Below, piece by piece: positions 54,013 to 62,173 of a stretch of 64,000 bases of DNA (the first letter of the stretch is position 1; each line of letters opens with the position of its first letter). Under the pieces are notes generated by a model that was not told the DNA's origin, did no database searches, and worked only from the letters and a program-made list of their open reading frames with translations. The stretch comes from Burkholderia cepacia. Lineage in GTDB: Bacteria > Pseudomonadota > Gammaproteobacteria > Burkholderiales > Burkholderiaceae. Both the position numbers and the translations under genes were made by a program. The DNA lies in contig NZ_CP013444.1 in NCBI RefSeq assembly GCF_001718835.1, positions 1,178,001-1,242,000 on the forward strand, written 5' to 3'.

Positions 54013-55344
54013 TCAGCGACCCGTCACGGTACCCGTGCAAACGCTCGCATTGCCGATGTCGAGGTTGAATCCGCTCGCGTTGCTCAGGAAGTCGTTAGAG
54101 ATAGCCGTCTGGTAGTTCGACGGAACCGTGTCGAAGCCGTTGCCATGCACGATCGATGCGAAGCTGGCGTTCGTGTAGTGGCTGTTCAGGAAGTCATGCA
54201 CGGCCGTCTTGACGGACGCATCCGCGTAGCACTGGCTCAGGATAATCTGGCTCGTGCCCGACACCGGGTAGCCGGAGGTCGGGTTGCCTGCGTTCGGCAC
54301 CCAGTTCAACGGGTTGGATGCGATTGGTTTGGTGGACGGCGGCGACACCGTGCCGAGCGCCACCGAAGCGTTCGCATACGTCGGCGCGTAGTAGGCGCCA
54401 TTCTTCGCGTTCACGAGGCTCGCCACCGGCAGTTGCAGCGCGCCGGCCGACGTCGCGACCGTGCTCGACGGGGCGAGGAACGTGTTCGTGTAGGCCGGGC
54501 TCAGGTAGGCGATGGCGGCCGTGCCGATCGAAGCAAGGCGTACCAATTGGGTACGCACGCCGCCGTCACCTGACGCCGCGACGAAGTTCGCCGGTACGAC
54601 GCCGCCCGGGAACGAGGCCGTGAACGTCATCGAATCGAAGAACGTGACGCCCTGAGCCGTATTGGCCATCGTACAGACAGCGGCCAGATGGCGGGTCAGC
54701 AGTTCGGTCGTGCCGCTGCCGTCGGAATGATAGATCACGGAGATCGGCGTGCGGGCTGTCGTGTACGGAACGCCCGTTTCCGGATTGATGACCGCGTCGG
54801 TGTGGTTGGCGCCCGTGCCGGCCCAGTCGGTGATGCGGCCCGAGAAGATCCCGCACAGATCGTTGTCGTTCAGCGCGATGCTGTGCGCCTGGCCCGGCGT
54901 CGTCTGCGGCGTCGTCGTGCTCGTCACGGCCGGGCCGTTGACGACCGGCACCGTGATGGCCGTGACGATGTACGGGATCTGGATCAGCGGGCCGCTGGTC
55001 GCGCCGAGGCCGGCCTTGTACGCGGTGACCTGAGCGGTCGTCAGCGCGGCATCGCTGTTCGCGAAGTCGACCGTGCCCGTGACGCCCGCGCCGAAGAACG
55101 TCGGCTGGTTGTTCAGGAACGCGTTCTGGCCGGCGCCCGAGCCGAACGGGTAATACGTGAACGAGCCTTCGGCGGTGCCGAACAGACCAAGTTCGGTCGC
55201 GGGGTTGCCCGTGAGGCCGATCATCGGAGCGACGAGCGACGAACCGCCGCCTTGCACGTTCGTTACGGCCATCGCGGCCGACGCGCCCATGCCGGAGACG
55301 AGAAGGGTGATGATCTGACAGAGCTTGCGCTGATGGAGTCTCAT
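54013..55344 (-). CDS. PstS-like secreted binding protein, copy A
   Basis: The 443-residue protein has a Sec signal peptide (about 1-26, ending GASAAMAV) and a PstS/PBP-like domain. The phosphate-loop-like N-terminal motif is NVQGGGSSLVAPMIG, with FANSDAALTTAQV and the anion-binding loop YHSDGSGTTELLTRHL. It resembles phosphate-binding proteins, but no pstCAB permease genes are near. The mature protein has a Cys pair in the C-terminal half (SQCYADASVK and the terminal SVCTGTVTGR). It may be a type II-secreted, DING/PstS-like exoprotein. It is convergent with the giant exoprotein gene and is a duplicate of copy B. Confidence 0.83.
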   Translation of the reverse strand: MRLHQRKLCQIITLLVSGMGASAAMAVTNVQGGGSSLVAPMIGLTGNPATELGLFGTAEGSFTYYPFGSGAGQNAFLNNQPTFFGAGVTGTVDFANSDAALTTAQVTAYKAGLGATSGPLIQIPYIVTAITVPVVNGPAVTSTTTPQTTPGQAHSIALNDNDLCGIFSGRITDWAGTGANHTDAVINPETGVPYTTARTPISVIYHSDGSGTTELLTRHLAAVCTMANTAQGVTFFDSMTFTASFPGGVVPANFVAASGDGGVRTQLVRLASIGTAAIAYLSPAYTNTFLAPSSTVATSAGALQLPVASLVNAKNGAYYAPTYANASVALGTVSPPSTKPIASNPLNWVPNAGNPTSGYPVSGTSQIILSQCYADASVKTAVHDFLNSHYTNASFASIVHGNGFDTVPSNYQTAISNDFLSNASGFNLDIGNASVCTGTVTGR

Positions 55345-55522
55345 GTGAGTGTTTCCATTGAATGTAAGACGGAGCGCCAACCGAACGTCCGGAATCTGTC
55401 GCGTGCCCTCGAGTGGCAACCAGCGTGGGAGCGTCGATGCGAATTGCATTCCGGGCCCGTCCGTGTATGGCTTCGCAGCACTACCGCGATGCGGCTTCGA
55501 TCGGTAGCGCGGATTGAACATG

Positions 55523-55561
55523 CAAACAAAAACTGCGCCCTTGGTTGCCCAGGGGCGCAGT
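55523..55561 (-). terminator. Rho-independent terminator after PstS-like copy B
   Basis: Read on the minus strand there is a 9-bp stem (ACTGCGCCC/GGGCGCAGT) followed by TTTTTGTTT. It lies 36 bases after the stop of copy B, so copies A and B are probably separate transcripts. Confidence 0.8.
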
Positions 55562-55597
55562 CGCGTCGATGTTGCGGGAAATCAGTCCGCCGAACGC

Positions 55598-56905
55598 TTA
55601 ACGACCGGTGACCGTGCCCGTGCAGACGCTCGCATTGCCGATGTCGAGGTTGAAGCCGCTCGCGTTGCTCAGGAAGTCGTTCGAGATGGCCGTCTGGTAG
55701 TTCGACGGGACGGTGTCGAAGCCGTTGCCATGCACGATCGATGCGAAGCCGGCATTCGTGTAGTGCTTGTTCAGGAAGTCTTGAACCGCGCTCTTGACCG
55801 ACGCATTCGCATAGCACTGGCTCAGGATAATCTGGCTCGTGCCCGACACCGGGTAGCCGGCGGCCGGATTGCCGGCATTCGGTACCCAGTTTGCCTGGTT
55901 GGAGGCCAGGAGCTTCGTTGCCGGCGCCGCGATCGTGCCCAGTGCCGTCGATGCATTCGCATACGTCGGCGCGTAGTAGGCGCCGTTCTTCGCGTTCACG
56001 AGGCTCGCCACCGGCAGTTGCAGCGCGCCGGCCGCCGTCACGACCGTGCTCGACGGCGCGAGGAACGTGTTCGTGTAATCCGGGCTCAGGTAAGCAACGG
56101 CGGACGTGCCGGCCGACGAGAGGTTCACGAGCTGGGTGCGCACGCCGCCGCTGCCCGTAGCAGCGACGAAGTTCGCCGGCACGGCGCCGCCCGGGAACGA
56201 TGCCGTGAACGTCAGCGAGTCGACGAACGTGACGCCCGTTTGCGTGTTGAGGGGCGTACAGACGGCTGCGAGGTGGCGGGTCAGCAGTTCGGTCGTGCCG
56301 CTGCCATCCGAACGGTAGATCACCTTGATCGGCGCGTTCAGCGCGTAGGCCGAGCCGGTTTCCGGGTTGACGACCTGATTCCAGTTCGTCAGCTTGCCCG
56401 AGAAGATGCCGCACAGGTCGTCGTCGTTCAGCGCGATGCTGTGCGCTTGACCCGGCGTCGTTTGCGGCGTGATCGAGCTCGTCACGGCCGGGCCGTTGAC
56501 GACCGGCACCGTGATGGCCGTGACGATGTACGGGATCTGGATCAGCGGGCCGCTGGTCGCGCCGAGGCCGGCCTTGTACGCCGTGAGTTGCGCGGTCGTC
56601 AGCGCGGCATCGCTGTTCGCGAAGTCGACCGTGCCCGTGACGCCCGCGCCGAAATACGTCGGCTGGTTGTTCAGGAACGCGTTCTGGCCGGCACCCGAGC
56701 CGACCGAGAAGTACGTGAACGTGGCGTTGGACGTGCCGAACAGGCCGATTTCGGTGGCGGTGTTGCTGACCGAGCCGAGGGTCGGTGCGACGAGCGACGA
56801 ACCGCCGCCTTGAATGACGGGGCCGGCGGCCATCGCGGCCGTGGCGCCGATGCTCGAAACGAGAAGAGCGAGGACTTGACAGATCTTGCGCTTGCTGGAT
56901 TTCAT
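55598..56905 (-). CDS. PstS-like secreted binding protein, copy B
   Basis: The 435-residue protein is a close tandem paralogue of copy A. It has a similar signal peptide (MKSSKRKICQVLALLVSSIG, then ATAAMA), GGGSSLVAPTLG, FANSDAALTTAQL, the YRSDGSGTTELLTRHL loop and an identical C-terminal tail from HGNGFDTVPSNYQTAISNDF onward. Differences cluster in the first third and around the IFSGKLTNWNQVV segment. It has its own terminator. A motif copy (57027-57039) lies 121 bases upstream, so it could be co-regulated with the rest of the cluster. Confidence 0.83.
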   Translation of the reverse strand: MKSSKRKICQVLALLVSSIGATAAMAAGPVIQGGGSSLVAPTLGSVSNTATEIGLFGTSNATFTYFSVGSGAGQNAFLNNQPTYFGAGVTGTVDFANSDAALTTAQLTAYKAGLGATSGPLIQIPYIVTAITVPVVNGPAVTSSITPQTTPGQAHSIALNDDDLCGIFSGKLTNWNQVVNPETGSAYALNAPIKVIYRSDGSGTTELLTRHLAAVCTPLNTQTGVTFVDSLTFTASFPGGAVPANFVAATGSGGVRTQLVNLSSAGTSAVAYLSPDYTNTFLAPSSTVVTAAGALQLPVASLVNAKNGAYYAPTYANASTALGTIAAPATKLLASNQANWVPNAGNPAAGYPVSGTSQIILSQCYANASVKSAVQDFLNKHYTNAGFASIVHGNGFDTVPSNYQTAISNDFLSNASGFNLDIGNASVCTGTVTGR

Positions 56906-57426
56906 GAGAAATTTCCTTGGACGAAGATGAACGACGGGGAGCCTGCTGCTGCGGCCCGAATGCGATATCGGCCGCGGAGTAACTGTAGGAGGGAATTCGC
57001 AATGCGCGTGTGAATTTTTCGTAAAGAATGGTCCGTAACATTTTTGATGAAAAGCCGATTGCGTTGCTCCGGCTGATAAATCGTCGAATCAACGAAAATT
57101 CAGGCCGGGAGGTCGATGGAGCGTGGCGGAGCGTCACTCCGAATCGCGCTAGCGCAGCCCCGAGTCATTTTCGTGGCAGATGTTACGGACCATTTTGTCG
57201 ATCGGCGCGCGGGCTGAAAAAATGGGATTTAATTAACTAATTTACTGAATAACGCAAATCGCCAATATCGATAAAAAAGAATCAAGCCGCATAATCCCCG
57301 CCGCCCAAAAAGGTAGCCCAACATCCGTCACAAATCTGCGCCGGTTCACGCTTTAGTCTTTGCCCGCGAATCCACCGGGCGCGACGTCGCTCGAGGCAGT
57401 GTTGCGCGTGACGGGAGGCCGCTGAC
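56906..57426. other. AT-rich divergent regulatory region with two recurrent motif copies
   Basis: This 521-base gap separates the PstS-like genes from gspF. AATGGTCCGTAAC at 57027-57039 (plus orientation) and its inverse GTTACGGACCATT at 57182-57194 are 142 bases apart. The stretch 57220-57300 is very AT-rich for this genome (TTTAATTAACTAATTTACTG and similar), a composition often bound by H-NS-type proteins. Divergent promoters for copy B and gspF must be here; exact start sites cannot be called by eye. Confidence 0.65.
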
Positions 57427-58644
57427 ATGTCGGCATTTCGCTACGAAGCGATCGATCGCGTCGGCAAGACGCTGAGGGGCGTGCTCGAGGCCGACAGCGC
57501 GCGCGCAGGCCGCAGCCATCTGCGCACGCAAGGCCTCACGCCGCTCGTCGTCGAGCTGGCCGCGTCGCGGCTGCACGGCGAGCGCAACCAGCGCCTCGCG
57601 CTCGGCCGCAAGCTGTCGCAGCGCGAGCAGGCGATCCTCACGCGCCAGCTCGCGAGCCTGCTGGTTGCGGGGCTGCCGCTCGACGAATCGCTGTCGGTGC
57701 TGAGCGAGCAGGCCGAGCGCGCATACCTGCGCGAGCTGATGGCGTCGATCCGCGCGGAAGTCGTCGGCGGCCATTCGTTCGCGAATGCGCTGGGCCAGCA
57801 TCCGCGCGATTTCCCCGACATCTATCGCGCACTCGTCGCGGCCGGCGAGCACACGGGCAAGCTCGGCGTCGTGCTGTCGCGCCTGGCCGACTACATCGAA
57901 CAGAGCAACGCGCTGAAGCAGAAGATCCTGCTGGCGTTCACGTACCCGGGGATCGTCACGCTGATCGCGTTCGGCATCGTCACGTTCCTGCTGAGCTACG
58001 TGGTGCCTCAGGTGGCGAACGTGTTCACCAGCACGAAACAGCAGTTGCCGACGCTGACGGTCGTGATGATGGCGCTGTCCGATTTCGTGCGGCACTGGTG
58101 GTGGGCGGCGCTCGCCGCGTTCGCGGGGGTGGTCTTCGCGATCCGCAAGGTGCTGTCGCAGACGGGCCCGCGCCTCGCGTTCGACCGCTGGCTGCTCACC
58201 GCGCCGCTCGCCGGCAAGCTCGTGCGCGGCTACAACACGGTGCGCTTCGCGAGCACGCTCGGCATCCTGACGGCCGCCGGCGTACCGATCCTGCGCGCGC
58301 TGCAGGCGGCCGGCGAGACGCTGTCGAACCGCGCGATGAGCGCCAACGTCGACGATGCGATCGTGCGCGTGCGCGAAGGCTCGGCACTGTCGCGTGCGCT
58401 CGCCCATACGAAGACGTTCCCGCCGGTCCTGGTGCACCTGATCCGCTCGGGCGAGGCGACCGGCGACGTGACGACGATGCTCGATCGCGCGTCCGAAGGC
58501 GAATCGCGCGAGCTGGAGCGCCGCACGATGTTCCTGACGAGCCTGCTGGAGCCGCTGCTGATTCTCGCGATGGGCGGCGTGGTGCTCGTGATCGTGCTCG
58601 CGGTGATGATGCCGATCATCGAGCTGAACAACATGGTGCAGTGA
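57427..58644 (+). CDS. gspF: Type II secretion inner-membrane platform protein GspF
   Basis: The 405-residue protein has two T2SSF repeats (about 70-190 and 270-395). The typical motifs are LTRQLASLLVAGLPLDESLS and TLGILTAAGVPILRALQAAG. There are three membrane segments (near 165-190, 215-235 and 375-395). The N-terminus MSAFRYEAIDRVGKTLRGVL is the standard GspF/PilC start. GspF is the platform that couples the ATPase GspE to pseudopilus growth. gspE is not in the window. gspH follows after 25 bases. Confidence 0.92.
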   Translation: MSAFRYEAIDRVGKTLRGVLEADSARAGRSHLRTQGLTPLVVELAASRLHGERNQRLALGRKLSQREQAILTRQLASLLVAGLPLDESLSVLSEQAERAYLRELMASIRAEVVGGHSFANALGQHPRDFPDIYRALVAAGEHTGKLGVVLSRLADYIEQSNALKQKILLAFTYPGIVTLIAFGIVTFLLSYVVPQVANVFTSTKQQLPTLTVVMMALSDFVRHWWWAALAAFAGVVFAIRKVLSQTGPRLAFDRWLLTAPLAGKLVRGYNTVRFASTLGILTAAGVPILRALQAAGETLSNRAMSANVDDAIVRVREGSALSRALAHTKTFPPVLVHLIRSGEATGDVTTMLDRASEGESRELERRTMFLTSLLEPLLILAMGGVVLVIVLAVMMPIIELNNMVQ

Positions 58645-58669
58645 TCCTGACGCGAGCGTGAATGAACAC

Positions 58670-59197
58670 ATGATGACGCGAGACCACGAGACCGAACCGG
58701 CGCACGACGCAATGCGCCGAACCTGCGGCACACGTCGTGCACAGCGCGGCTTCACGCTGCTGGAAATGCTCGTCGTGCTCGTGATCGTCGGGCTGCTGGT
58801 CGCGGTCGTGACGCTGGCGCCGTCGCGCAATCGCCGCACGGATCTGGCCGAGGAAGCGCAGCGGCTCGCGAACCTGCTCGAATCGGCCGGCGACGAAGCG
58901 CAGGTGCGGTCGATGCCGATCGCGTGGCAGCCGGTGGGCGGTGGCTACCGGTTCGTGCAGCGCACCGAGAGCGGCGCGTGGGCGCCGATGACGGACGAGC
59001 TCTATCGTGCGCGCCGCTGGGGCGCCGCGGTGACGGGCGTGTCGGTCCGCCATACGGGCGGCGGCGAAGCGATCGAGCGCGTCGTGCTCGGCAGCGAAAG
59101 CATCGACGTGCCGGTGACGATCACGCTGTCGTCCGGTTCGACGCGGCTTCGCGTCGTCGGCACGGGAATCGGCAGCTTCGTCGTGCAACAGCCTTGA
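58670..59197 (+). CDS. gspH: Type II secretion minor pseudopilin GspH
   Basis: The 175-residue protein has a prepilin peptidase site in a basic leader (AQRG/FTLLEMLVVLVIVGLLVAVV) and a small beta-rich C-terminal domain of GspH type (FVQRTESGAWAPM and similar). The ATG at 58670 is chosen; a GTG at 58658 in the same frame is possible. Together with gspI and gspJ on the far side of the exoprotein gene it completes three of the four minor pseudopilins. The major pseudopilin GspG is not seen in the window. Confidence 0.83.
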   Translation: MMTRDHETEPAHDAMRRTCGTRRAQRGFTLLEMLVVLVIVGLLVAVVTLAPSRNRRTDLAEEAQRLANLLESAGDEAQVRSMPIAWQPVGGGYRFVQRTESGAWAPMTDELYRARRWGAAVTGVSVRHTGGGEAIERVVLGSESIDVPVTITLSSGSTRLRVVGTGIGSFVVQQP

Positions 59198-59380
59198 GCA
59201 GCCGAACGACCGGCCTATGAACGGCTTGCCGAACGCCTCGCGGTCTGGCCGCTCGCCGTCACAATTCACCTGACTGTCACATGCTCCGCTCACAATCCGT
59301 CATTCGCTTGCCGCGGAGTCGCTCACGGGGGTGCGGGGGATTCGCCGGCAACGTGCAACTCCACTTCCGTCCAGGGATTC

Positions 59381-60121
59381 ATGACTCGTTCACGGACGCC
59401 GACCGGTGTCCTGGCGCTCGTCGCGTGGTTCACCCTTGCCGCGTTGTTCATGCGTGTCGTGCACGCGCAGGAGACCGGAACCGCCGGACGTCAGCCGGGC
59501 GCCACGGCGCACTTCGATCTGCCCGCTCAGCCGCTCGCGAAGACCTTGCAGGACTTCGCGCGGCTGACCGAGCTGATCGTGCTGGCGCCTGCACCGCTGC
59601 TGGACGGGCGCACGAGTGCACCGGTCCAGGGCGAATTCGCGCCGCGCGACGCGCTCGAGCGGATGCTGGCCGGAACGGGGTTGCGTGCGGAATTCTCGCG
59701 TCCGGACGAAGCGATCATCGTCGCGCAGCCGGCGGCCGACACGGCGCCGGCCACGGTCGAGGCGCCGGCGGATTCCGCGCTGCCGATCGACGGCGTCGGC
59801 GCTTCGGACGAACTGCGCACGTTCGCGGGCCTGCTGCAGGCGCATCTGATCGATGCGCTGTGCGCGCAGCCGGCGGCGGTGCCGGGCAGCTATCGACTCG
59901 TCGCGCAGGTGCGCATCGACAACAGGGGGGCGGTGGTGGCGGTCAACATGGTGGCATCGAGTGGTCTGGCGTCGCGCGACGCGGCGGTGATGCGCGCGCT
60001 GCGCGCACTGAAGCTGGACGACGCGCCGCCTGCGGACTTGCCGCAGCCGGTCACGATCCTGCTGCGGCCGGCCGGCAACGGCGTGCATTTCCGCTGTCCG
60101 CGGACAGCCGAACGGAACTAG
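59381..60121 (+). CDS. STN-domain protein with TonB-like C-terminus
   Basis: The 246-residue exported protein has a signal peptide about 1-30 (VVHAQ). A secretin/TonB short N-terminal (STN) domain at about 43-110 follows, recognisable from FDLPAQPLAKTLQDFARLTE and GEFAPRDALERMLAGTGL. A C-terminal TonB-like domain at about 160-235 carries YRLVAQVRIDNRGAVVAVNM and an ALRALKLDD-like motif. STN domains normally sit on TonB-dependent receptors and touch FecR. Here the domain is free of any receptor barrel and lies six bases before a FecI-type sigma gene, so it probably gives the input signal to that sigma/anti-sigma pair. Confidence 0.8.
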   Translation: MTRSRTPTGVLALVAWFTLAALFMRVVHAQETGTAGRQPGATAHFDLPAQPLAKTLQDFARLTELIVLAPAPLLDGRTSAPVQGEFAPRDALERMLAGTGLRAEFSRPDEAIIVAQPAADTAPATVEAPADSALPIDGVGASDELRTFAGLLQAHLIDALCAQPAAVPGSYRLVAQVRIDNRGAVVAVNMVASSGLASRDAAVMRALRALKLDDAPPADLPQPVTILLRPAGNGVHFRCPRTAERN

Positions 60122-60127
60122 GCGGTC

Positions 60128-60676
60128 ATGTCCGACAGCAACCGCTCCGGGCTCCGGAATCTGCTGGCGACGCGCTACGCGTACCTGGTCAGGCGGCTTG
60201 AACGCGTGACGGGGTCGAAGGACGGCGCCGCCGATGCGCTGCACGAAACCTGGCTGCGCCTCGAGAACGCGAACGTCTCCACGCAGGTGACGAATGCGGA
60301 CGCCTATATACTCGGGATGGCGAACAATGTCGCGATCGACCAGCATCGCCGCGAACGGCGCCATCTGCACGACGACGATGTCGAGACGCTGCTCGAGATG
60401 CCCGACGAGCTGGCCGATCCCGAGCGGATCGTGGCGGCGCGCCGCAAGGTCGAGACCCTGAAGGACGTGCTGCGCGGCCTGCCGCCGCGGCGTCGCGCGA
60501 TCCTGCTGGCCGCCCGCGTGGACGGCCTGCTGAACCGCGAGATCGCCGAGCATTTCGGCATTTCGCTGCGGCTCGTGGAAAGCGAGCTGAGCGCGGCGAT
60601 GAAGTACTGCCTGCAGCGCATGCAGGAAGACGGTGATCCGTACACGGGCACGCGAGGCGGCCCGCGTAAATTTTGA
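60128..60676 (+). CDS. FecI-type ECF RNA polymerase sigma factor
   Basis: The 182-residue sigma factor has region 2 (about 20-85), with KDGAADALHETWLRLENANV and DAYILGMANNVAIDQHRRER. Region 4 (about 115-170) has LKDVLRGLPPRRRAILLAAR, NREIAEHFGISLRLVESELS. It belongs to the FecI-like group that pairs with FecR. It lies between the STN protein and FecR with gaps of 6 and 11 bases, a typical cell-surface signalling operon. Targets are unknown; the neighbouring secretion/exoprotein cluster is the obvious candidate. Confidence 0.9.
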   Translation: MSDSNRSGLRNLLATRYAYLVRRLERVTGSKDGAADALHETWLRLENANVSTQVTNADAYILGMANNVAIDQHRRERRHLHDDDVETLLEMPDELADPERIVAARRKVETLKDVLRGLPPRRRAILLAARVDGLLNREIAEHFGISLRLVESELSAAMKYCLQRMQEDGDPYTGTRGGPRKF

Positions 60677-60687
60677 GCATCAGGACG

Positions 60688-61680
60688 ATGACGAAAGCCC
60701 AGGCCCAACCTGCCCACGACGAACTCGACGAAGCGAGTGCGTGGCTGCTGCGTCTGCGCTCGGGGGACGCGAGCCAGGCCGAAGCCGATGCGTTCGAGCG
60801 CTGGTGCGCCGATCGTCCGCAGGCCGCCGATCTGCTGCGCGACACCTGGAGCTCGCTGCGCACGGCGGCGACCGAGCTTGCGCACGAGGAGCGCACGGCC
60901 GCCGCGTGGGCAAATGTTGCAAAGCGCGAGCGCACGATGCGCACCGGGCGGCGCGCGTTCATCGGTTTCGCGGTCGCGGCCGGCGCGTCGTGGCTCGCGG
61001 TACGCCCGCCGATGCAGCTGTGGCCGTCGCTTGGCGACATCGCCGCCGATTACCACACGGGCACCGGCGAGCAGCGCCAGGTCGCGCTGGCGGCGGGCAT
61101 GACGGTCGAGCTGAATACGCAGACGCGTCTCGACGTGCTGCGCGCGAGCGATGCCGCGCACGGCGTCGAGGTCGTCGCCGGCGAAGCCGAGATCGACGCG
61201 ACCCCGGCGTCCGGCCGTGCGGCGGCGATGCAGCCGGTCGTCGTGGTGGCGGGCGGCGGCCGCATGCAGGCGAGCGTCGCGCGTTTCAACGTGCGGCGCA
61301 CGGGCACGCAGGTTTGCGTGACCTGCCTGTCCGGCACGGTCGCGCTCGAGCATCCGCGCGGCGCGCGCACGCTGAACGCCGACGATCAGGTCGTCTATGA
61401 CGATCGCGGCGTGCAGCCCGTGTCGCGCATCGATCCGGGCGCCGTCAGCGCATGGCGGCGCGGGATGCTGGTGTTCAACGGCGTGCCGCTGTCGGACGTC
61501 GTCGACGAGATCAACCGCTACCGGCGCGGCAAGGTCATCCTGCGCAGCGCATCGCTCGGCGAGAACCGGATGCAGGCGCAGTTCCCGATCACGCGGCTCG
61601 ACGACGTGATCGACATGGTCGGCCGCCTGTACGGTGCGCGCATCACGCGCCTGCCGGGCAATATCGTGCTGCTGAGCTGA
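60688..61680 (+). CDS. FecR-type anti-sigma regulator
   Basis: The 330-residue protein has an N-terminal DUF4880 sigma-binding region (about 10-50: EASAWLLRLRSGDASQAEAD and ERWCADRP). One membrane segment follows (about 92-108, FIGFAVAAGASWLAV), then the periplasmic FecR domain (about 120-225) and a C-terminal STN-like/DUF4974 part (VFNGVPLSDVVDEINRYRRG). It should hold the sigma factor inactive and pass on a signal from the STN protein. The ATG at 60688 is preferred; a TTG at 60673 overlapping the sigma stop is possible. Four tandem GCTGA units overlap and follow its stop. Confidence 0.9.
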   Translation: MTKAQAQPAHDELDEASAWLLRLRSGDASQAEADAFERWCADRPQAADLLRDTWSSLRTAATELAHEERTAAAWANVAKRERTMRTGRRAFIGFAVAAGASWLAVRPPMQLWPSLGDIAADYHTGTGEQRQVALAAGMTVELNTQTRLDVLRASDAAHGVEVVAGEAEIDATPASGRAAAMQPVVVVAGGGRMQASVARFNVRRTGTQVCVTCLSGTVALEHPRGARTLNADDQVVYDDRGVQPVSRIDPGAVSAWRRGMLVFNGVPLSDVVDEINRYRRGKVILRSASLGENRMQAQFPITRLDDVIDMVGRLYGARITRLPGNIVLLS

Positions 61681-61911
61681 GCTGAGCTGAGCGCCGACGC
61701 GCCGCATCTCCATCATCGCGTCCCGTGTCCTGCGGGTTGCGCGTCTTCGATACGACATCGTCAATGAGGGCCGGCAAACGCCGGGCCGTCCTTCGTGGCG
61801 GCCGGTGTGACGTCGTCGGACCCGAGGCGTGGGTGGCAAGCGCCCCGCGCAGCGCATCGCTGCGTTGCACGGGAAGAACGCGTTCATTTGGCTTCGGGCG
61901 GTGGCGTAACC

Positions 61912-62163
61912 ATGAGCATTTCGCAACGGGATGAATATTCCGGCGACGCGCAGGCGCTCGCCGACGAGATTCGCGAGGGTGCCGTCCGCTGGCTGCTGTG
62001 GCTGCGCGCCGGCGACGCGACCGCGCGCGAGCTCGACGCTTTCCGGCGCTGGCGAATGCGCAGCGCCGAGCATGCGCGCACCGCCCACGAGCTGATCTGG
62101 CTATGGGCGGTGCTCGGCATGCTCGGGCAAGCGGAGCCGGACGGCTCGACGCAGGTGCATTGA
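61912..62163 (+). CDS. Orphan DUF4880 (FecR N-terminal domain) protein
   Basis: The 83-residue protein matches only the cytoplasmic N-terminal part of FecR proteins (EIREGAVRWLLWLRAGDATA, ELDAFRRWRMRSAEHARTAH). It has no clear membrane segment or periplasmic domain. It starts 231 bases after FecR on the same strand. It could bind the ECF sigma factor as a soluble competitor, or be the leftover of a second FecR gene. The ATG at 61912 begins MSISQRDEYSGDAQALADEI; a longer upstream frame has no similarity. Confidence 0.65.
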   Translation: MSISQRDEYSGDAQALADEIREGAVRWLLWLRAGDATARELDAFRRWRMRSAEHARTAHELIWLWAVLGMLGQAEPDGSTQVH

Positions 62164-62173
62164 CGCGACCGCC

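Noticed and set aside
45557..54040. A 2827-codon open frame on the strand opposite the giant exoprotein gene
   Set aside because: It is an Arg/Ala-rich antisense shadow created by GC-rich codon use of the real gene; it has no family features or ribosome site.
61674..61694. Tandem GCTGA units at the FecR stop as a functional slippage site
   Set aside because: They are mostly downstream of the first in-frame stop, and there is no downstream frame they would join.
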